A stretch of DNA of 64,000 nucleotides from Spirochaetales bacterium. GTDB lineage: Bacteria; Spirochaetota; Spirochaetia; SZUA-6. The notes beneath the pieces are model-generated. The model did not search any database, was not told the origin of the DNA, and saw nothing but the letters and a program-made list of their open reading frames with translations. How positions within the stretch are numbered: the first letter of the stretch is position 1; each line of letters starts with the position of its first letter. Below, one piece after another: positions 1 to 9,315 of this stretch. Made by a program: the position numbers and the translations under genes. The stretch is from the NCBI GenBank assembly GCA_027021365.1, contig JALUUM010000020.1:330726-394725 (forward strand), written 5' to 3'.

Positions 1-1
1 G

Positions 2-1225
2 GAATTGAATCTAACCGGTATGGTGAAGGGAGTGAACGGAGCAATTTCTGCCGTAATATCGGGGGCGAAACATGGTATCAGGAGATTCCTTGTTCCTAAG
101 ATCAACCTCTTCGAAGCCGTCTCTGTTGGTTCAGGAAGGGTATTCGGTATTAACTCACTAAAAGAAGCCGTATCGAGATTGTCAAATATCAACAATGGTT
201 GTCAACCTGAAAGAGCTGTAGATTATGAACCTGAAGCCGATTTCTATTCCTTCGATTCAATAGGGGATTTTGCAGATGTCAAGGGCCATAATATCCTGAA
301 GAGGGCACTTGAAGTTGCAGCTGCCGGCGGACATAACGTACTTCTATTCGGCCCGCCCGGTGTGGGAAAATCTATGAGTATATACAGGTTTCCCACAATA
401 CTTCCCCCGTTGGAAAGGGATGAATCTCTTGAAGTGACAAGGATACATTCCATTGCCGGTGTTCTTCCACCAAATTCAGGTCTTATAAGGTACAGACCTT
501 TCAGAGCGCCTCACCACACCTCATCCATAGAGGGTGTTATTGGCGGAGGGAATCTACCAAAACCAGGCGAGGTTTCACTTGCTCACAGGGGAGTACTTTT
601 TCTCGATGAAACCCCCGAGTTCAAGACCTCACTACTTCAGAGTCTCAGGGAACCTATTGAAAATGGTTCTGTCACTGTTTCAAGGGTCGGGAGGACTGTT
701 ACCTATCCTGCAAAATTTCAGTTGATAATGGCAGCAAATGCATGTCCCTGTGGAAATTTAGGTAAGAAGGAGGGAAACTGTGTCTGTACATCCACAGAGA
801 TAAGGAGATACTGGAAAAAAATCGGCGGAGCTCTTCTTGACAGGATAGACATAAGGGTGCCTGTTTCTCCCGTCTCAACGGGGGAAATGTTGAAAGAGGG
901 AGAAGAAAGAAGCAGTGCAGTGGCAGCAAGGGTAAGAGAAGCAGTAAAGATACAAAAATCAAGATTCGCACAGCTGGGATTAAAGAGAAACTCTGAAATT
1001 CCACCGGGAGAGATAGATAACTTTTGCAAGATAGGCGATAATCTCCGGAGATTCGTTGTAAGAGTTGCCGAAAAGTTGACACTTTCCTCCAGGGCAATCC
1101 ACTCTATTCTGAAGATTGCCAGAACCATTGCCGATCTTGAGGGCAGGGAAAGAATCTGTGAAGAACATATTCTCGAAGCTGTACAACACAGGCGTTTTGG
1201 CGATTCCGATCTTCCATGGATATGA
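2..1225 (+). CDS. comM: ComM/YifB family Mg-chelatase-like AAA+ ATPase, 5' end cut off by the window edge
   Basis: Belongs to the ComM/YifB family of AAA+ ATPases; ComM in Vibrio and Haemophilus is a hexameric branch-migration helicase that extends integration of transformed DNA. The reading frame is open to the first base of the window, and the visible start aligns to the GELSLDG-like end of the N-terminal domain, so roughly 100 residues are missing (the family is about 500 aa and 406 aa are seen). The TTG at base 5 is internal and not the real start. The Walker A motif GPPGVGKS lies near visible residue 116, Walker B ends in FLDE in the RGVLFLDETPEF stretch, and the cysteine cluster ACPCGNLG plus CVCT is typical of the family. 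The C-terminal Mg-chelatase domain ends at 1225. It is followed about 100 bp downstream by an htrA-type gene on the same strand. Confidence 0.93.
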   Translation, partial: ELNLTGMVKGVNGAISAVISGAKHGIRRFLVPKINLFEAVSVGSGRVFGINSLKEAVSRLSNINNGCQPERAVDYEPEADFYSFDSIGDFADVKGHNILKRALEVAAAGGHNVLLFGPPGVGKSMSIYRFPTILPPLERDESLEVTRIHSIAGVLPPNSGLIRYRPFRAPHHTSSIEGVIGGGNLPKPGEVSLAHRGVLFLDETPEFKTSLLQSLREPIENGSVTVSRVGRTVTYPAKFQLIMAANACPCGNLGKKEGNCVCTSTEIRRYWKKIGGALLDRIDIRVPVSPVSTGEMLKEGEERSSAVAARVREAVKIQKSRFAQLGLKRNSEIPPGEIDNFCKIGDNLRRFVVRVAEKLTLSSRAIHSILKIARTIADLEGRERICEEHILEAVQHRRFGDSDLPWI

Positions 1226-1330
1226 ATAATGCCAGGTTCATATACGATGTAAGCAAGGTTATTTTTGATCTCCTTGTTGCTATTCTATTTTCAAATTTTG
1301 TATATTTAAGAAACGAGGAGATAACCATAT

Positions 1331-2587
1331 ATGAAACTTTATTCGAGATTTCAGGTTTTCATCTATTCCCTGTTAACAGCGCTTTTACTGCTAGTTATTC
1401 TTTTTTTTACCGGGGTTCTGGATTTTAGCTCGAAAAAGGGTGGTATTGTCAGCAATAGTGCTGCCAATGAGGGTGAAAAAATAGACTTGGTATCAACAAA
1501 AGATGGTAGCAGTAATATTCTCACCGGTGAATCGGTGCAATACGATTATTCCAGAAGCAGTCTCCTGAAAAATGGCCTTTCGGAAGACGAAGTGAACAAC
1601 ATTCTGATATACAAGAACTTGAATTCGGGGGTTGTGAATATCACGTCGATTACCTTTGAGTACAACTGGTTTCTTGAACCTGTCCCCCGTTCCGGTACCG
1701 GATCAGGTTCTATAATAGACCAGCAGGGACATGTTCTTACAAATTACCATGTGGTGAAGGATGCGGACAATCTTAGTATCACCCTTGCAGACGGGTCCGA
1801 ATACAAGGGAAAAGTGGTAGGTGTAGACCCCGAGAACGATCTGGCAGTGGTGAAATTTAACCCGAAGGGAAAACATCTTACCGTTATTCCTTTTGGAAGT
1901 TCTTCGAACCTGCAGGTGGGACAGAAGGTGCTTGCAATAGGAAACCCATTTGCTTTGGAGAGGACCCTTACTACGGGTATTGTATCCGGTCTTGGAAGGC
2001 CTGTAAGGAATGAAAGCGGACTGATTATACAAAAGATGATACAGACAGATGCCTCGATCAATCCGGGAAATTCGGGGGGGCCACTGTTGAATTCCCGTGG
2101 TGAAATGATCGGCATAAATACCATGATATATTCTCCTTCCGGAGGATCCGTAGGGATAGGATTTGCCGTTCCGGTGGATACGGCAAAGAGGGTTGTCAAT
2201 GATCTCATAAGGTACGGATATGTGCGACGTGGCTGGATAGATATAGTACCGGTTCAACTCTTTCCCGCTCTGGTGAAATATGCCAACCTTCCGGTTTCCA
2301 AGGGCATACTCGTTTCAGAAGTTACACCGGGGAGTAATGCGGAAAAGGCCGGTCTCAGGGGTGGTAATCCAAGGAATGCGGTAAGAACAGGCAATAAGAT
2401 TATATACCTTGGCGGAGATATAATCGTAGAAATAGACAAAACACCCGTTGAGAGCCTTACCGACATGTTTACCGCCCTGGAAGACAACAAGCCGGGTGAG
2501 GTTGTCGAGGTGAAGATAGTAAGGGGAAGATCGAGAAAGACACTGTATGTAAAACTCTCTCCTCGTCCCAAGAGTTTCAAATGGTAA
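1331..2587 (+). CDS. htrA: HtrA/DegP-type periplasmic serine protease with one PDZ domain
   Basis: Envelope quality-control protease of the S1C family, which degrades or refolds misfolded exported proteins. A single N-terminal membrane segment (about residues 8-29) tethers it to the inner membrane. The trypsin-like domain spans about 105-290 with the full triad visible: His140 in TNYHVV, Asp170 in PENDLAVV and Ser248 in NPGNSGGP. One PDZ domain follows (about 300-405) with the [13 protein letters not shown] core. With 418 aa and a single PDZ it resembles DegS or Gram-positive HtrA more than two-PDZ DegP. The ATG at 1331 is preceded by GAGGAG about 10 nt upstream. Its stop overlaps the uvrB start by 7 nt (ATGGTAA), so the two are probably co-translated. 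The residues between about 40 and 100 form an extra linker of unknown role. Confidence 0.93.
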   Translation: MKLYSRFQVFIYSLLTALLLLVILFFTGVLDFSSKKGGIVSNSAANEGEKIDLVSTKDGSSNILTGESVQYDYSRSSLLKNGLSEDEVNNILIYKNLNSGVVNITSITFEYNWFLEPVPRSGTGSGSIIDQQGHVLTNYHVVKDADNLSITLADGSEYKGKVVGVDPENDLAVVKFNPKGKHLTVIPFGSSSNLQVGQKVLAIGNPFALERTLTTGIVSGLGRPVRNESGLIIQKMIQTDASINPGNSGGPLLNSRGEMIGINTMIYSPSGGSVGIGFAVPVDTAKRVVNDLIRYGYVRRGWIDIVPVQLFPALVKYANLPVSKGILVSEVTPGSNAEKAGLRGGNPRNAVRTGNKIIYLGGDIIVEIDKTPVESLTDMFTALEDNKPGEVVEVKIVRGRSRKTLYVKLSPRPKSFKW

Positions 2588-4575
2588 AGGGTTTCAGGTT
2601 GAAGTCTCCCTTCGAGCCTGCAGGTGATCAGGGAGCTGCGATAGAAAAACTTGTTTCAGGAATCAGAAGAGGTTTTCGTTACCAGACACTAAAAGGTGTT
2701 ACCGGATCGGGAAAAACCTTCACCATGGCAAAAATCATCGAGCAGACGGGTCTTCCCACACTTGTTCTCTCGCATAACAAGACACTTGCAGCTCAACTAT
2801 ATAGGGAATTCAAGGAATTCTTTCCGGAGAATGCGGTTGAGTACTTTGTATCCTATTACGATTACTACCAGCCAGAGGCGTATGTAGCAGGCAAGGATCT
2901 ATATATTGAAAAGGATGCCTCTATAAACGAGGAGATAGACAGGATGAGATTGTCTGCTACGACTGCACTTATGGAACGCAGAGATGTAATAGTCGTAGCT
3001 ACTGTTTCCTGTATCTACGGAATAGGTAATCCTCAGGATTTCAGGGGAATGAGGCTTGAAATAGAGAGGTGCAAAGAAATAAGAAGGAGAGATTTTATCA
3101 ACAAGCTCGTTTCGCTCCAGTATGAGAGAAACGATTCTGTTCTCGACAGGGGAAATTTTCGTGTGCGAGGGGATGTGATAGAAATCTTTCCATCTTACTC
3201 CAGGGATTTCATAAGAATTGAGTTCTTCGATGAAGAGGTCGAGAGAATAAGGAGGACGGAGCCTCTCTCGGGAAAGACGATAGAGGAGCTCGATTTTATA
3301 AGCATCTATCCATCGAGATTTTTTGTTACTCCCTATGAAAGGATAATGAATGCTCTGGATCAGATAAGGGAAGAACTGAAAGAGCGGTATGATGAATTCT
3401 TGAAGCAAGGAAAACTGCTGGAGGCGGAGAGACTTAAAACCCGAACCGAGTATGATCTTGAAATGCTCGAAGAAATGGGTTTCTGCAGTGGTATCGAGAA
3501 TTATTCACGCTACTTGAGTGGCAGGAGTGCCGGTGAGAGGCCGGCTGTGTTGATAGATTTTTTTCCCGAACATTTCCTGACCTTTATAGATGAATCACAT
3601 GTCACGATTCCCCAGGTGAGAGGTATGTATGAAGGTGACAGATCGAGAAAGCTCTCTCTGGTAAACTATGGCTTCAGGCTTCCCTCCGCCCTCGATAACA
3701 GGCCATTGTACTTTGATGAATTCGACAACCTTCTGGACAGGGTGATATTTGTCTCGGCAACCCCAGGTAATGAAGAGCTGGGTAAATCAGAACAGGTGGT
3801 GGAGCAAATAATCAGGCCAACGGGGCTTCTGGACCCCGAGATAGAGGTTCGGCCTACAGAGGGACAGGTCGAGGATTTGATCGGTGAAGTACGAAAGAGG
3901 ATAGATGCGGGAGAGAGAACCCTTATTACTACCCTTACAAAGAAGATGGCTGAAGATCTTACCGATTACCTCCTGGACATTGGCCTTAAGGTAAGGTATC
4001 TCCACTCGGAGATAGAAACGATCGAAAGGGTAGAGATACTTAAGGATCTTCGTTCCGGCGAGTTTGATGTACTGGTAGGAATCAACCTCCTTCGGGAAGG
4101 GTTGGACCTTCCCGAAGTGTCTCTGATAGTGATACTCGATGCAGACAAGATTGGATTTCTACGTTCTGCAACTTCTCTGATACAGACAATCGGGAGGGCA
4201 GCAAGAAATGTGAACGGAAAGGTCATAATGTATGCTGACAGGGTGTCCGATGCAATGAGAGAGGCAATTGCAGAGACTGAGCGGAGAAGGAAAATACAGG
4301 AGGATTACAACAGGAGGCATGGTATAACGCCACAGTCGATTCAAAAATCGATACAGGACATCCTTGTGAGAAAGAAGGCTATCAAAGAGAAGAGCGAAGA
4401 AACTACAATAGAAGTATTGAAGAAGAGTCACAATATTCTGGTTCCAAAGGAGAGAAAGCGGCTGATAAAGCTCCTGGAGAAAGAGATGCTTGAACTTGCA
4501 AAGAATCTCGAATTTGAAAGGGCAGCAGTAGTACGCGATGAAATAAGAAAGATACGGGAGATGAATCCCGCATGA
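2581..4575 (+). CDS. uvrB: UvrABC excision nuclease subunit B
   Basis: Damage-verification helicase-like subunit of nucleotide excision repair; it receives DNA from UvrA and recruits UvrC. The 664 aa length is normal for the family. The Walker A motif GVTGSGKT is at about residues 39-46, the DNA-clamping beta-hairpin region with [10 protein letters not shown] at about 92-101, and the helicase motif VI stretch QTIGRAARN is in the second RecA-like domain. The C-terminal UVR motif that binds UvrC lies in the last 40 residues ([14 protein letters not shown]). The ATG at 2581 lies inside the last codons of the htrA-type gene, a 7-nt overlap. The downstream neighbour at 4600 is convergent, and no clear T-rich terminator hairpin is visible in the 24-nt gap. 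Confidence 0.98.
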   Translation: MVKGFRLKSPFEPAGDQGAAIEKLVSGIRRGFRYQTLKGVTGSGKTFTMAKIIEQTGLPTLVLSHNKTLAAQLYREFKEFFPENAVEYFVSYYDYYQPEAYVAGKDLYIEKDASINEEIDRMRLSATTALMERRDVIVVATVSCIYGIGNPQDFRGMRLEIERCKEIRRRDFINKLVSLQYERNDSVLDRGNFRVRGDVIEIFPSYSRDFIRIEFFDEEVERIRRTEPLSGKTIEELDFISIYPSRFFVTPYERIMNALDQIREELKERYDEFLKQGKLLEAERLKTRTEYDLEMLEEMGFCSGIENYSRYLSGRSAGERPAVLIDFFPEHFLTFIDESHVTIPQVRGMYEGDRSRKLSLVNYGFRLPSALDNRPLYFDEFDNLLDRVIFVSATPGNEELGKSEQVVEQIIRPTGLLDPEIEVRPTEGQVEDLIGEVRKRIDAGERTLITTLTKKMAEDLTDYLLDIGLKVRYLHSEIETIERVEILKDLRSGEFDVLVGINLLREGLDLPEVSLIVILDADKIGFLRSATSLIQTIGRAARNVNGKVIMYADRVSDAMREAIAETERRRKIQEDYNRRHGITPQSIQKSIQDILVRKKAIKEKSEETTIEVLKKSHNILVPKERKRLIKLLEKEMLELAKNLEFERAAVVRDEIRKIREMNPA

Positions 4576-4599
4576 TCATTTTATCCTTTATGAGGAGTC

Positions 4600-5541
4600 T
4601 CAAAAGAGAATAAAATCCTCCGGTCCACCGGAGACATGGGGGGAGAAGGGGTATCTAGAAAGTTCGATTGCAGCCTTTGTAAAAGAGTAGAGCTCGATTG
4701 TCGTAACAAAACCATCACCGTTAAGATCGGCATTGGGATCTGCTTGAAGGAGGTAGTAGGTAAATATCCCGTGGCCGATACTACTCGATTCGTATGAAAA
4801 TTCGGATTCGCCCGCCGCGCTTATCACGATTGCATCGTCCGGTGGTATATCGGGTGAAGATGAACGGTTAGAATCGTAATTCACGTAGAGGTCAATCGCC
4901 TTTTTAAGTATCTCATTCATTGACAGTTGCTTATCGGTAATGGTTTGGGGAACCCTGTCTGCTTCGAGGTAGTTTCCTATAAATCCCCCGGAATTGCAGG
5001 AATCGAGAATAACGACCTTTTTGTTATTATTAAGAACCTTCAACTCCTCTGCAAGACTGTCGTCCGTGTAGGTTTTATCCGAATCCAAGACAAGGCTACC
5101 GTTTGTATCGTAATAAATGGAACCGTATAGAAATATCCATTCATCATCGGGGTCTCTGTCCGGTGGTTCGATTCCCTTGAGAGCAGGCTTTACATCACTG
5201 GTCTGTGCACCGTGACCGGAGTAGTAGAAGAGGACAAGATCGTTCTCATTCACCTCTCCGTTTAGCATGTTGATATCTGCCTCGAACTGAGCCTTGCTTG
5301 CATCCTTGTTTGTACGAAGTGTCACACTGTAGCCTCTTTCTGCCAAAAAGCTTGCAACAGAAATAGCATCATCATCGGTGTATGTAAGGTTGATATCCTG
5401 ACCTTCGTCAAAAGAATCAATATATTTGGATATTCCGTAAACAAGTGCGTATCTCTTGGGAGGACTGTACTGGCTGCAACCAGAAACAAGAATGAGTGTA
5501 ACGGATAACAATAAAGAAAAAAAAGAAAGATTCTTTTTCAT
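4600..5541 (-). CDS. Lipoprotein caspase-like (C14 family) peptidase with an EF-hand loop
   Basis: A predicted cell-envelope cysteine peptidase of the caspase/metacaspase fold. The N-terminus is a lipoprotein signal ending in LVSGC with lipidation at Cys22. The catalytic dyad is clear: His110 in YYSGHGAQ after a hydrophobic strand, and Cys182 in ILDSCNSGG. An acidic pocket-like insert DRDPDDEW follows the His strand. Near the C-terminus, residues 272-283 match the 12-position EF-hand loop (D, N, D, G at 1, 3, 5, 6 and Glu at 12), which suggests calcium binding; calcium-activated metacaspases are known, though their calcium sites differ. The ATG overlaps the stop of the preceding minus-strand gene as ATGA, so the pair is likely coupled. 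The substrate is unknown. The family call is strong; the physiological role is open. Confidence 0.85.
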   Translation of the reverse strand: MKKNLSFFSLLLSVTLILVSGCSQYSPPKRYALVYGISKYIDSFDEGQDINLTYTDDDAISVASFLAERGYSVTLRTNKDASKAQFEADINMLNGEVNENDLVLFYYSGHGAQTSDVKPALKGIEPPDRDPDDEWIFLYGSIYYDTNGSLVLDSDKTYTDDSLAEELKVLNNNKKVVILDSCNSGGFIGNYLEADRVPQTITDKQLSMNEILKKAIDLYVNYDSNRSSSPDIPPDDAIVISAAGESEFSYESSSIGHGIFTYYLLQADPNADLNGDGFVTTIELYSFTKAAIELSRYPFSPHVSGGPEDFILF

Positions 5542-6188
5542 CGTGCCTTTTCTCCCTTTCCAATGAGGAATGGATAGATCCTTATTCCCAGTGCAATGGA
5601 AGTCTCAAAATTGAAAGACAGGTCTCTTCTGAAACTATACTTTAGGGGAATGCCTGTGTAGAAAGAAAAAGCAGGTTGTTTTGGATTTTTCAGTTCGATC
5701 AACGGCTTAATCAGAAAGTACGGATAAAAGAAGAACAATTCCGTGTGAAAATAGTTGGCCAGGCTCCCTCCCGAAAGAAGGGTTACTTCTGAATCAAGGT
5801 TGATGGAACCCAGTTGGATGTCGAATAATCTGTATGAAATCCCAAGAAAAATACCTGTTTCGTTGAAGCCCCGCATTATCGTTCCGTATACCGGAAAGGA
5901 ATCACTTACAAAGCCCGTTTCAAAACCAAGTGAAAGGTAGATTGGCATTGAAAACAGATCAACAGAGAGAGAAGTGGCAAGATTCGTTACAGGTTGAACC
6001 ATCACGTCAAAGCGAGGGTCCTTTGCCAGAGCGATGCCGAGATGTTCATTTACATCGAAGAAGAGCCCCCTGTTTTCAGGAAAAAGAGAGATTACCGAAA
6101 TGACAAAAAAGAACAAAAATATTATATTCTTAATACGTAAACCAGGAGGACGGAATAGTTGTGAATTCAAGATACTCGTTTTTTTCAT
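5538..6188 (-). CDS. Small exported or outer-membrane-like protein of unknown function
   Basis: I do not recognise a family. The product is 216 aa with a hydrophobic stretch at about residues 20-36 (the I-I-F-L-F-F-F-V-I core), which reads as a signal sequence after an unusually long basic lead. The remainder alternates aromatic and glycine-rich short strands (for example GIFLGISYRLF and LSLGFETGF) and ends in strand-like segments, consistent with a small beta-barrel; this is inference from composition. The stop overlaps the start of the caspase-like lipoprotein gene as ATGA, so the two are probably one operon. The ATG at 6188 overlaps the divergent SH3 lipoprotein gene by 28 nt and lacks a clear Shine-Dalgarno. 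A TTG at 6170 would shorten the lead but still overlap. The start is uncertain. Confidence 0.6.
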   Translation of the reverse strand: MKKTSILNSQLFRPPGLRIKNIIFLFFFVISVISLFPENRGLFFDVNEHLGIALAKDPRFDVMVQPVTNLATSLSVDLFSMPIYLSLGFETGFVSDSFPVYGTIMRGFNETGIFLGISYRLFDIQLGSINLDSEVTLLSGGSLANYFHTELFFFYPYFLIKPLIELKNPKQPAFSFYTGIPLKYSFRRDLSFNFETSIALGIRIYPFLIGKGEKAR

Positions 6189-6556
6189 TTCTTTTCATTA
6201 TATCACTTGCATCAATTCTTTTCTCGTGTTCCAGGGAAGAAAAATTATCACCGATTCCTCTTCCGCCTACACCCGTCTCTACACTGGAGGAGCAGTGGGG
6301 GGTAGTAACTTCTCATCTTCTAAGGGTACGTGAAAACCCTGAGAAGGGAGCAAAGATACTTACACATCTCAGGCGAGGTTCCGTGGTTGAAATACTAACA
6401 AGGACCACAAAACCGGAAAAAATAGAGAATATAGAGGGTTTCTGGTACCAGATAGATTACAAGGGACTTAAAGGTTGGGTTTTCGGAGGTTATCTAAAGG
6501 AATTCGATTCAAAAGTCGAAGCCTTGAAATACCAGAAGGGTCTTACCGGTAAATAA
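6161..6556 (+). CDS. SH3-type domain lipoprotein
   Basis: A short envelope lipoprotein of 131 aa. The signal ends near ILFSC with the probable lipidated Cys23; Phe at -2 is slightly off the E. coli lipobox, but spirochaetal lipoboxes are known to be more relaxed. A bacterial SH3-type domain fills residues about 45-110, with the typical pattern VTSHLLRVRENP, a charged beta-strand LRRGSVVEIL, and GFWYQIDYKGLKGWVFGGYL. Such domains bind peptidoglycan or peptide ligands. The GTG start at 6161 is supported by AGGAGG at 6144-6149. It is divergent from and overlaps the 5' end of the minus-strand gene ending at 5538, and is followed after 2 nt by the DUF445 gene, so both are probably co-transcribed. 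Confidence 0.78.
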   Translation: MNSRYSFFSFLFIISLASILFSCSREEKLSPIPLPPTPVSTLEEQWGVVTSHLLRVRENPEKGAKILTHLRRGSVVEILTRTTKPEKIENIEGFWYQIDYKGLKGWVFGGYLKEFDSKVEALKYQKGLTGK

Positions 6557-6558
6557 CT

Positions 6559-8154
6559 GTGAATATCAATATCCTTCTTGAAAGCACTTTGAAAATTCTT
6601 CCCTGGATACTCCCCGTTATCATCGGTGCGGCAATAGGCTATATAACCAATGCCATTGCTATAAAAATGCTATTCAGACCCCTTAAAGAGAAGAGGGTGT
6701 TCGGTATGAGAGTGCCCTTTACCCCGGGGATTATTCCAAGGCAGCGGTATGAACTCTCCGAAAACATAGCAAAGATGGTATCACGGGAGCTCATTACCGA
6801 AGAAGCTGTGGCTAAACAGCTGGCAAAGGAGAGCTTTGTTGGAGGAATAAAAAGAGCGGTAAAATCAATTTCGGAAGAATTGCTAACGAGTCCGATTGGG
6901 CGATTGGATAGTAACAGAAGAGAATTTCTTCTCTCTTCGCTGAAAGGGTTTCTGTCCGGAATACTGCACAGATTTTTCAACTCACGCTCTTTCATCTACG
7001 CTACCAGAGGGTTTGTGGAAAGAATCATTCTGTACATCCTGGAAATTCCAATAGGAAAGGCCCTGGAAAATGAAAAGTGGAAAAGATGGATTGCTATAAA
7101 GATATCAGAAATATTGAAAGACAATAGGACAAAAAAGTCTCTGGTGGAGTTCATAATAAAATCAAATGATAAAATGGACAGGTTATTGAGACCTGAACTG
7201 GTACATTTTGTTTCTGGTATTCTACGTTCCGTATTGCCCACACTTTTCGACCAGTTTTTTATCTGGTTGAGAAGCAAGGAAATGAGAGGAGAACTCGAAA
7301 GACGGGGAAAATTTCTATTACGTGATGTCCTGGATACACTGAATATATTTCAGAAATTCATTATTTCGGCTGGTCAGTTCGACAGGACCCTGGAAGAGAA
7401 GATGCCAGAAATCATCGACGAGGTGCTCAACCACTTCGAAAAACTTGCATACGAGGAAAAAACACTGGATGGAATGGCAGGAAGTCTGGAAAATGCACTT
7501 TTACGACTCGGAAAGAAGAAACTTTCCGATATACTGGACACGACAGAAGATGGATTAGAGAAAAAAGTTTCAAGCATGTACGATCGTGTTGTTGATGCTA
7601 TTGCAAAGAAGAGTATTGTAGAGAAGATAATCAACTCACTGGGTGACTGGGTGGCAGGTACAGCCGGAAGGAACCAGAATGGAATTTCACCTGCCACTAC
7701 TCTCAGGACGATTCTAGTAGAGAGGATTCACCTGAATGAGAATGAAATGGTGGAATTCGCCTCTACGAAGATTCTCACATTACTCTCGAAAGAGGAAACT
7801 TCAAAAGCCATTGCAAGGGAAACTGTATCGTTACTTGGTGATTTTCTCTATGGCGGAACAAAACAGACACTGGGAGAAATCTTGCAGCTCGATGAGAAGA
7901 AGAAAGAAAAAATAGATAATTTTCTTACTGACAAAACAGTCTCGCTTGTAAGAAAAAAGGTGCCTGAATTGATTGAGAGTCTCGATATCAGTAATCTTGT
8001 AATCCAAAAAATAGATAGTCTCGATGTGGAGAATGTGGAGAAATTGATACTCACCGTGATCTCCAAGCATCTGAAGTGGATAAATATCTTTGGTGCAATT
8101 CTCGGCGGTTTTATTGGATTCAGCCAGGTTATAGTGAGACTTCTCGGATTATGA
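6559..8154 (+). CDS. DUF445 family membrane protein (YheB-like)
   Basis: Member of the DUF445 family of membrane-anchored helical proteins with no settled function (YheB of Bacillus is one). The hallmark N-terminus is present: a membrane segment at about 12-32 with GAAIGYITNAIAIKMLFRP, then the conserved FTPGIIPRQR motif at about residues 52-61. A long, charged, helical region follows, and the C-terminus carries a second membrane segment with a GAILGGFIGF motif, which repeats the glycine pattern of the first. At 531 aa it is at the longer end of the family. The start is GTG at 6559, 2 nt after the stop of the SH3 lipoprotein gene. The next gene downstream has its own candidate promoter. Confidence 0.8.
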   Translation: MNINILLESTLKILPWILPVIIGAAIGYITNAIAIKMLFRPLKEKRVFGMRVPFTPGIIPRQRYELSENIAKMVSRELITEEAVAKQLAKESFVGGIKRAVKSISEELLTSPIGRLDSNRREFLLSSLKGFLSGILHRFFNSRSFIYATRGFVERIILYILEIPIGKALENEKWKRWIAIKISEILKDNRTKKSLVEFIIKSNDKMDRLLRPELVHFVSGILRSVLPTLFDQFFIWLRSKEMRGELERRGKFLLRDVLDTLNIFQKFIISAGQFDRTLEEKMPEIIDEVLNHFEKLAYEEKTLDGMAGSLENALLRLGKKKLSDILDTTEDGLEKKVSSMYDRVVDAIAKKSIVEKIINSLGDWVAGTAGRNQNGISPATTLRTILVERIHLNENEMVEFASTKILTLLSKEETSKAIARETVSLLGDFLYGGTKQTLGEILQLDEKKKEKIDNFLTDKTVSLVRKKVPELIESLDISNLVIQKIDSLDVENVEKLILTVISKHLKWINIFGAILGGFIGFSQVIVRLLGL

Positions 8155-8231
8155 TAATGGGACAAGCCGTGCCGTGATTTTCAAAGAAAATAGTATGGGT
8201 TCATGGTGAATCGTGTCGTGCAAACTTTAGG

Positions 8232-8260
8232 TTGACCGGTTTTATCTTTTTGTATACAGT
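8232..8260 (+). promoter_or_regulatory. Candidate sigma-70 type promoter of the diguanylate cyclase gene
   Basis: TTGACC at 8232-8237 and TACAGT at 8255-8260 are separated by 17 nt, 18 nt before the ATG at 8278. The 123-nt gap between the DUF445 gene and this gene has no hairpin followed by a T-run. This is consensus matching only. Confidence 0.4.
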
Positions 8261-8277
8261 TTGTCCCGAGGTGGTGA

Positions 8278-9309
8278 ATGGAAAACATCAATCTTTGTAT
8301 TGTTGAAAATGATGACAATGAACGGATACATATGAAAGAGACACTTGAAGAGGAGGGGTACAGGATTTTCGAGGCAAAAAGGGGAAGTGACCTGGTTGAA
8401 TTGTTGAAAACCGAGGAGATACATATCGTAATAATCGATATCACCCTTCCCGACATCGATGGTTATGAACTCTGTAAAGAGGTAAGAAAAGAGTACCAGT
8501 CGAACCCCATTCAAATCGTTTTAATAGCCAAGGTTGAGGATGATGCATATCATAATAAATCTCTCGAAGCCGGTGCGGATGATTTCATAAAAAAGCCCTT
8601 TTCCATACTTGAACTACAGACAAGGATAAAGGCTGCGGTAATAAGGTGGAGGAATCAGCAGAACCTGCTGAGGGAGCGTGAATTTTACAGAAAGGCGGTA
8701 GCCGAAGAGGAGAGGCTTTCCTCGCTGGTCTTGGATCAGAATCGTTATCTGAAAGAGGCATACGAAAAGATCAGGCGATTGAATCAGGAACTGGAAAAGG
8801 CAAACAAGGAGCTGGAGAGGATTGCAACGTACGACATGCTCTCCGGCCTGCTGAACCGGAGAAGTCTCGAGCAGAGAATAATGATCGAAATGGAAAGGGC
8901 GGTTAGATTGAATATACCCCTTTCCGGAATAATGATGGATATAGATCATTTCAAGGATGTAAATGACAATTACGGTCACCAATGCGGTGACATGGTAATC
9001 GAAAGAATCGGAGACCTACTAAATAACCATCTGAGGAAGTATGACTATGCTGGGCGCTATGGGGGAGAAGAGTTTTTCATCGTTCTTCCAAACACCACAG
9101 GCGAACAGGCCCTCCACATAGGAGAGAGGTTCAGGCAAAAACTTTCCGACCTTAGATTGATTTGTGACGGCGAAGAAATACATTTGACTGTTTCGATGGG
9201 TGTGGCCCAGTTCAGAAGTGGCGAATCCCGTAGCCAATGGGTAAAACGTTGTGACCAGGCTATGTATAAGGCAAAACAGGCGGGTCGTAACAAGGTAATG
9301 ATAATTTAG
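8278..9309 (+). CDS. Response regulator diguanylate cyclase (REC-GGDEF)
   Basis: Makes the second messenger cyclic di-GMP from two GTP under control of a phosphorylatable receiver. The receiver domain covers residues 1-120 with phospho-acceptor Asp54 (VIIDITLP) and the conserved Lys near 106 (FIKKPF). A coiled-coil linker (about 125-180) joins it to the GGDEF domain. The active-site loop reads GGEEF at 262-266, an accepted active variant, and RKYD at 253-256 is a correctly spaced RxxD inhibitory site, so product feedback is likely. This is the same architecture as PleD/WspR-type cyclases. No histidine kinase is adjacent, so the partner is unknown. ATG at 8278 has GAGGTGG just upstream. It converges with the ECF transporter operon 6 nt downstream. 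Confidence 0.93.
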   Translation: MENINLCIVENDDNERIHMKETLEEEGYRIFEAKRGSDLVELLKTEEIHIVIIDITLPDIDGYELCKEVRKEYQSNPIQIVLIAKVEDDAYHNKSLEAGADDFIKKPFSILELQTRIKAAVIRWRNQQNLLREREFYRKAVAEEERLSSLVLDQNRYLKEAYEKIRRLNQELEKANKELERIATYDMLSGLLNRRSLEQRIMIEMERAVRLNIPLSGIMMDIDHFKDVNDNYGHQCGDMVIERIGDLLNNHLRKYDYAGRYGGEEFFIVLPNTTGEQALHIGERFRQKLSDLRLICDGEEIHLTVSMGVAQFRSGESRSQWVKRCDQAMYKAKQAGRNKVMII

Positions 9310-9315
9310 GATACA

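Noticed and set aside
2581..2587. Overlap of the htrA-type gene and uvrB as a possible frameshift
   Set aside because: Both proteins are complete at their ends; a 7-nt ATGGTAA overlap is normal coupling.
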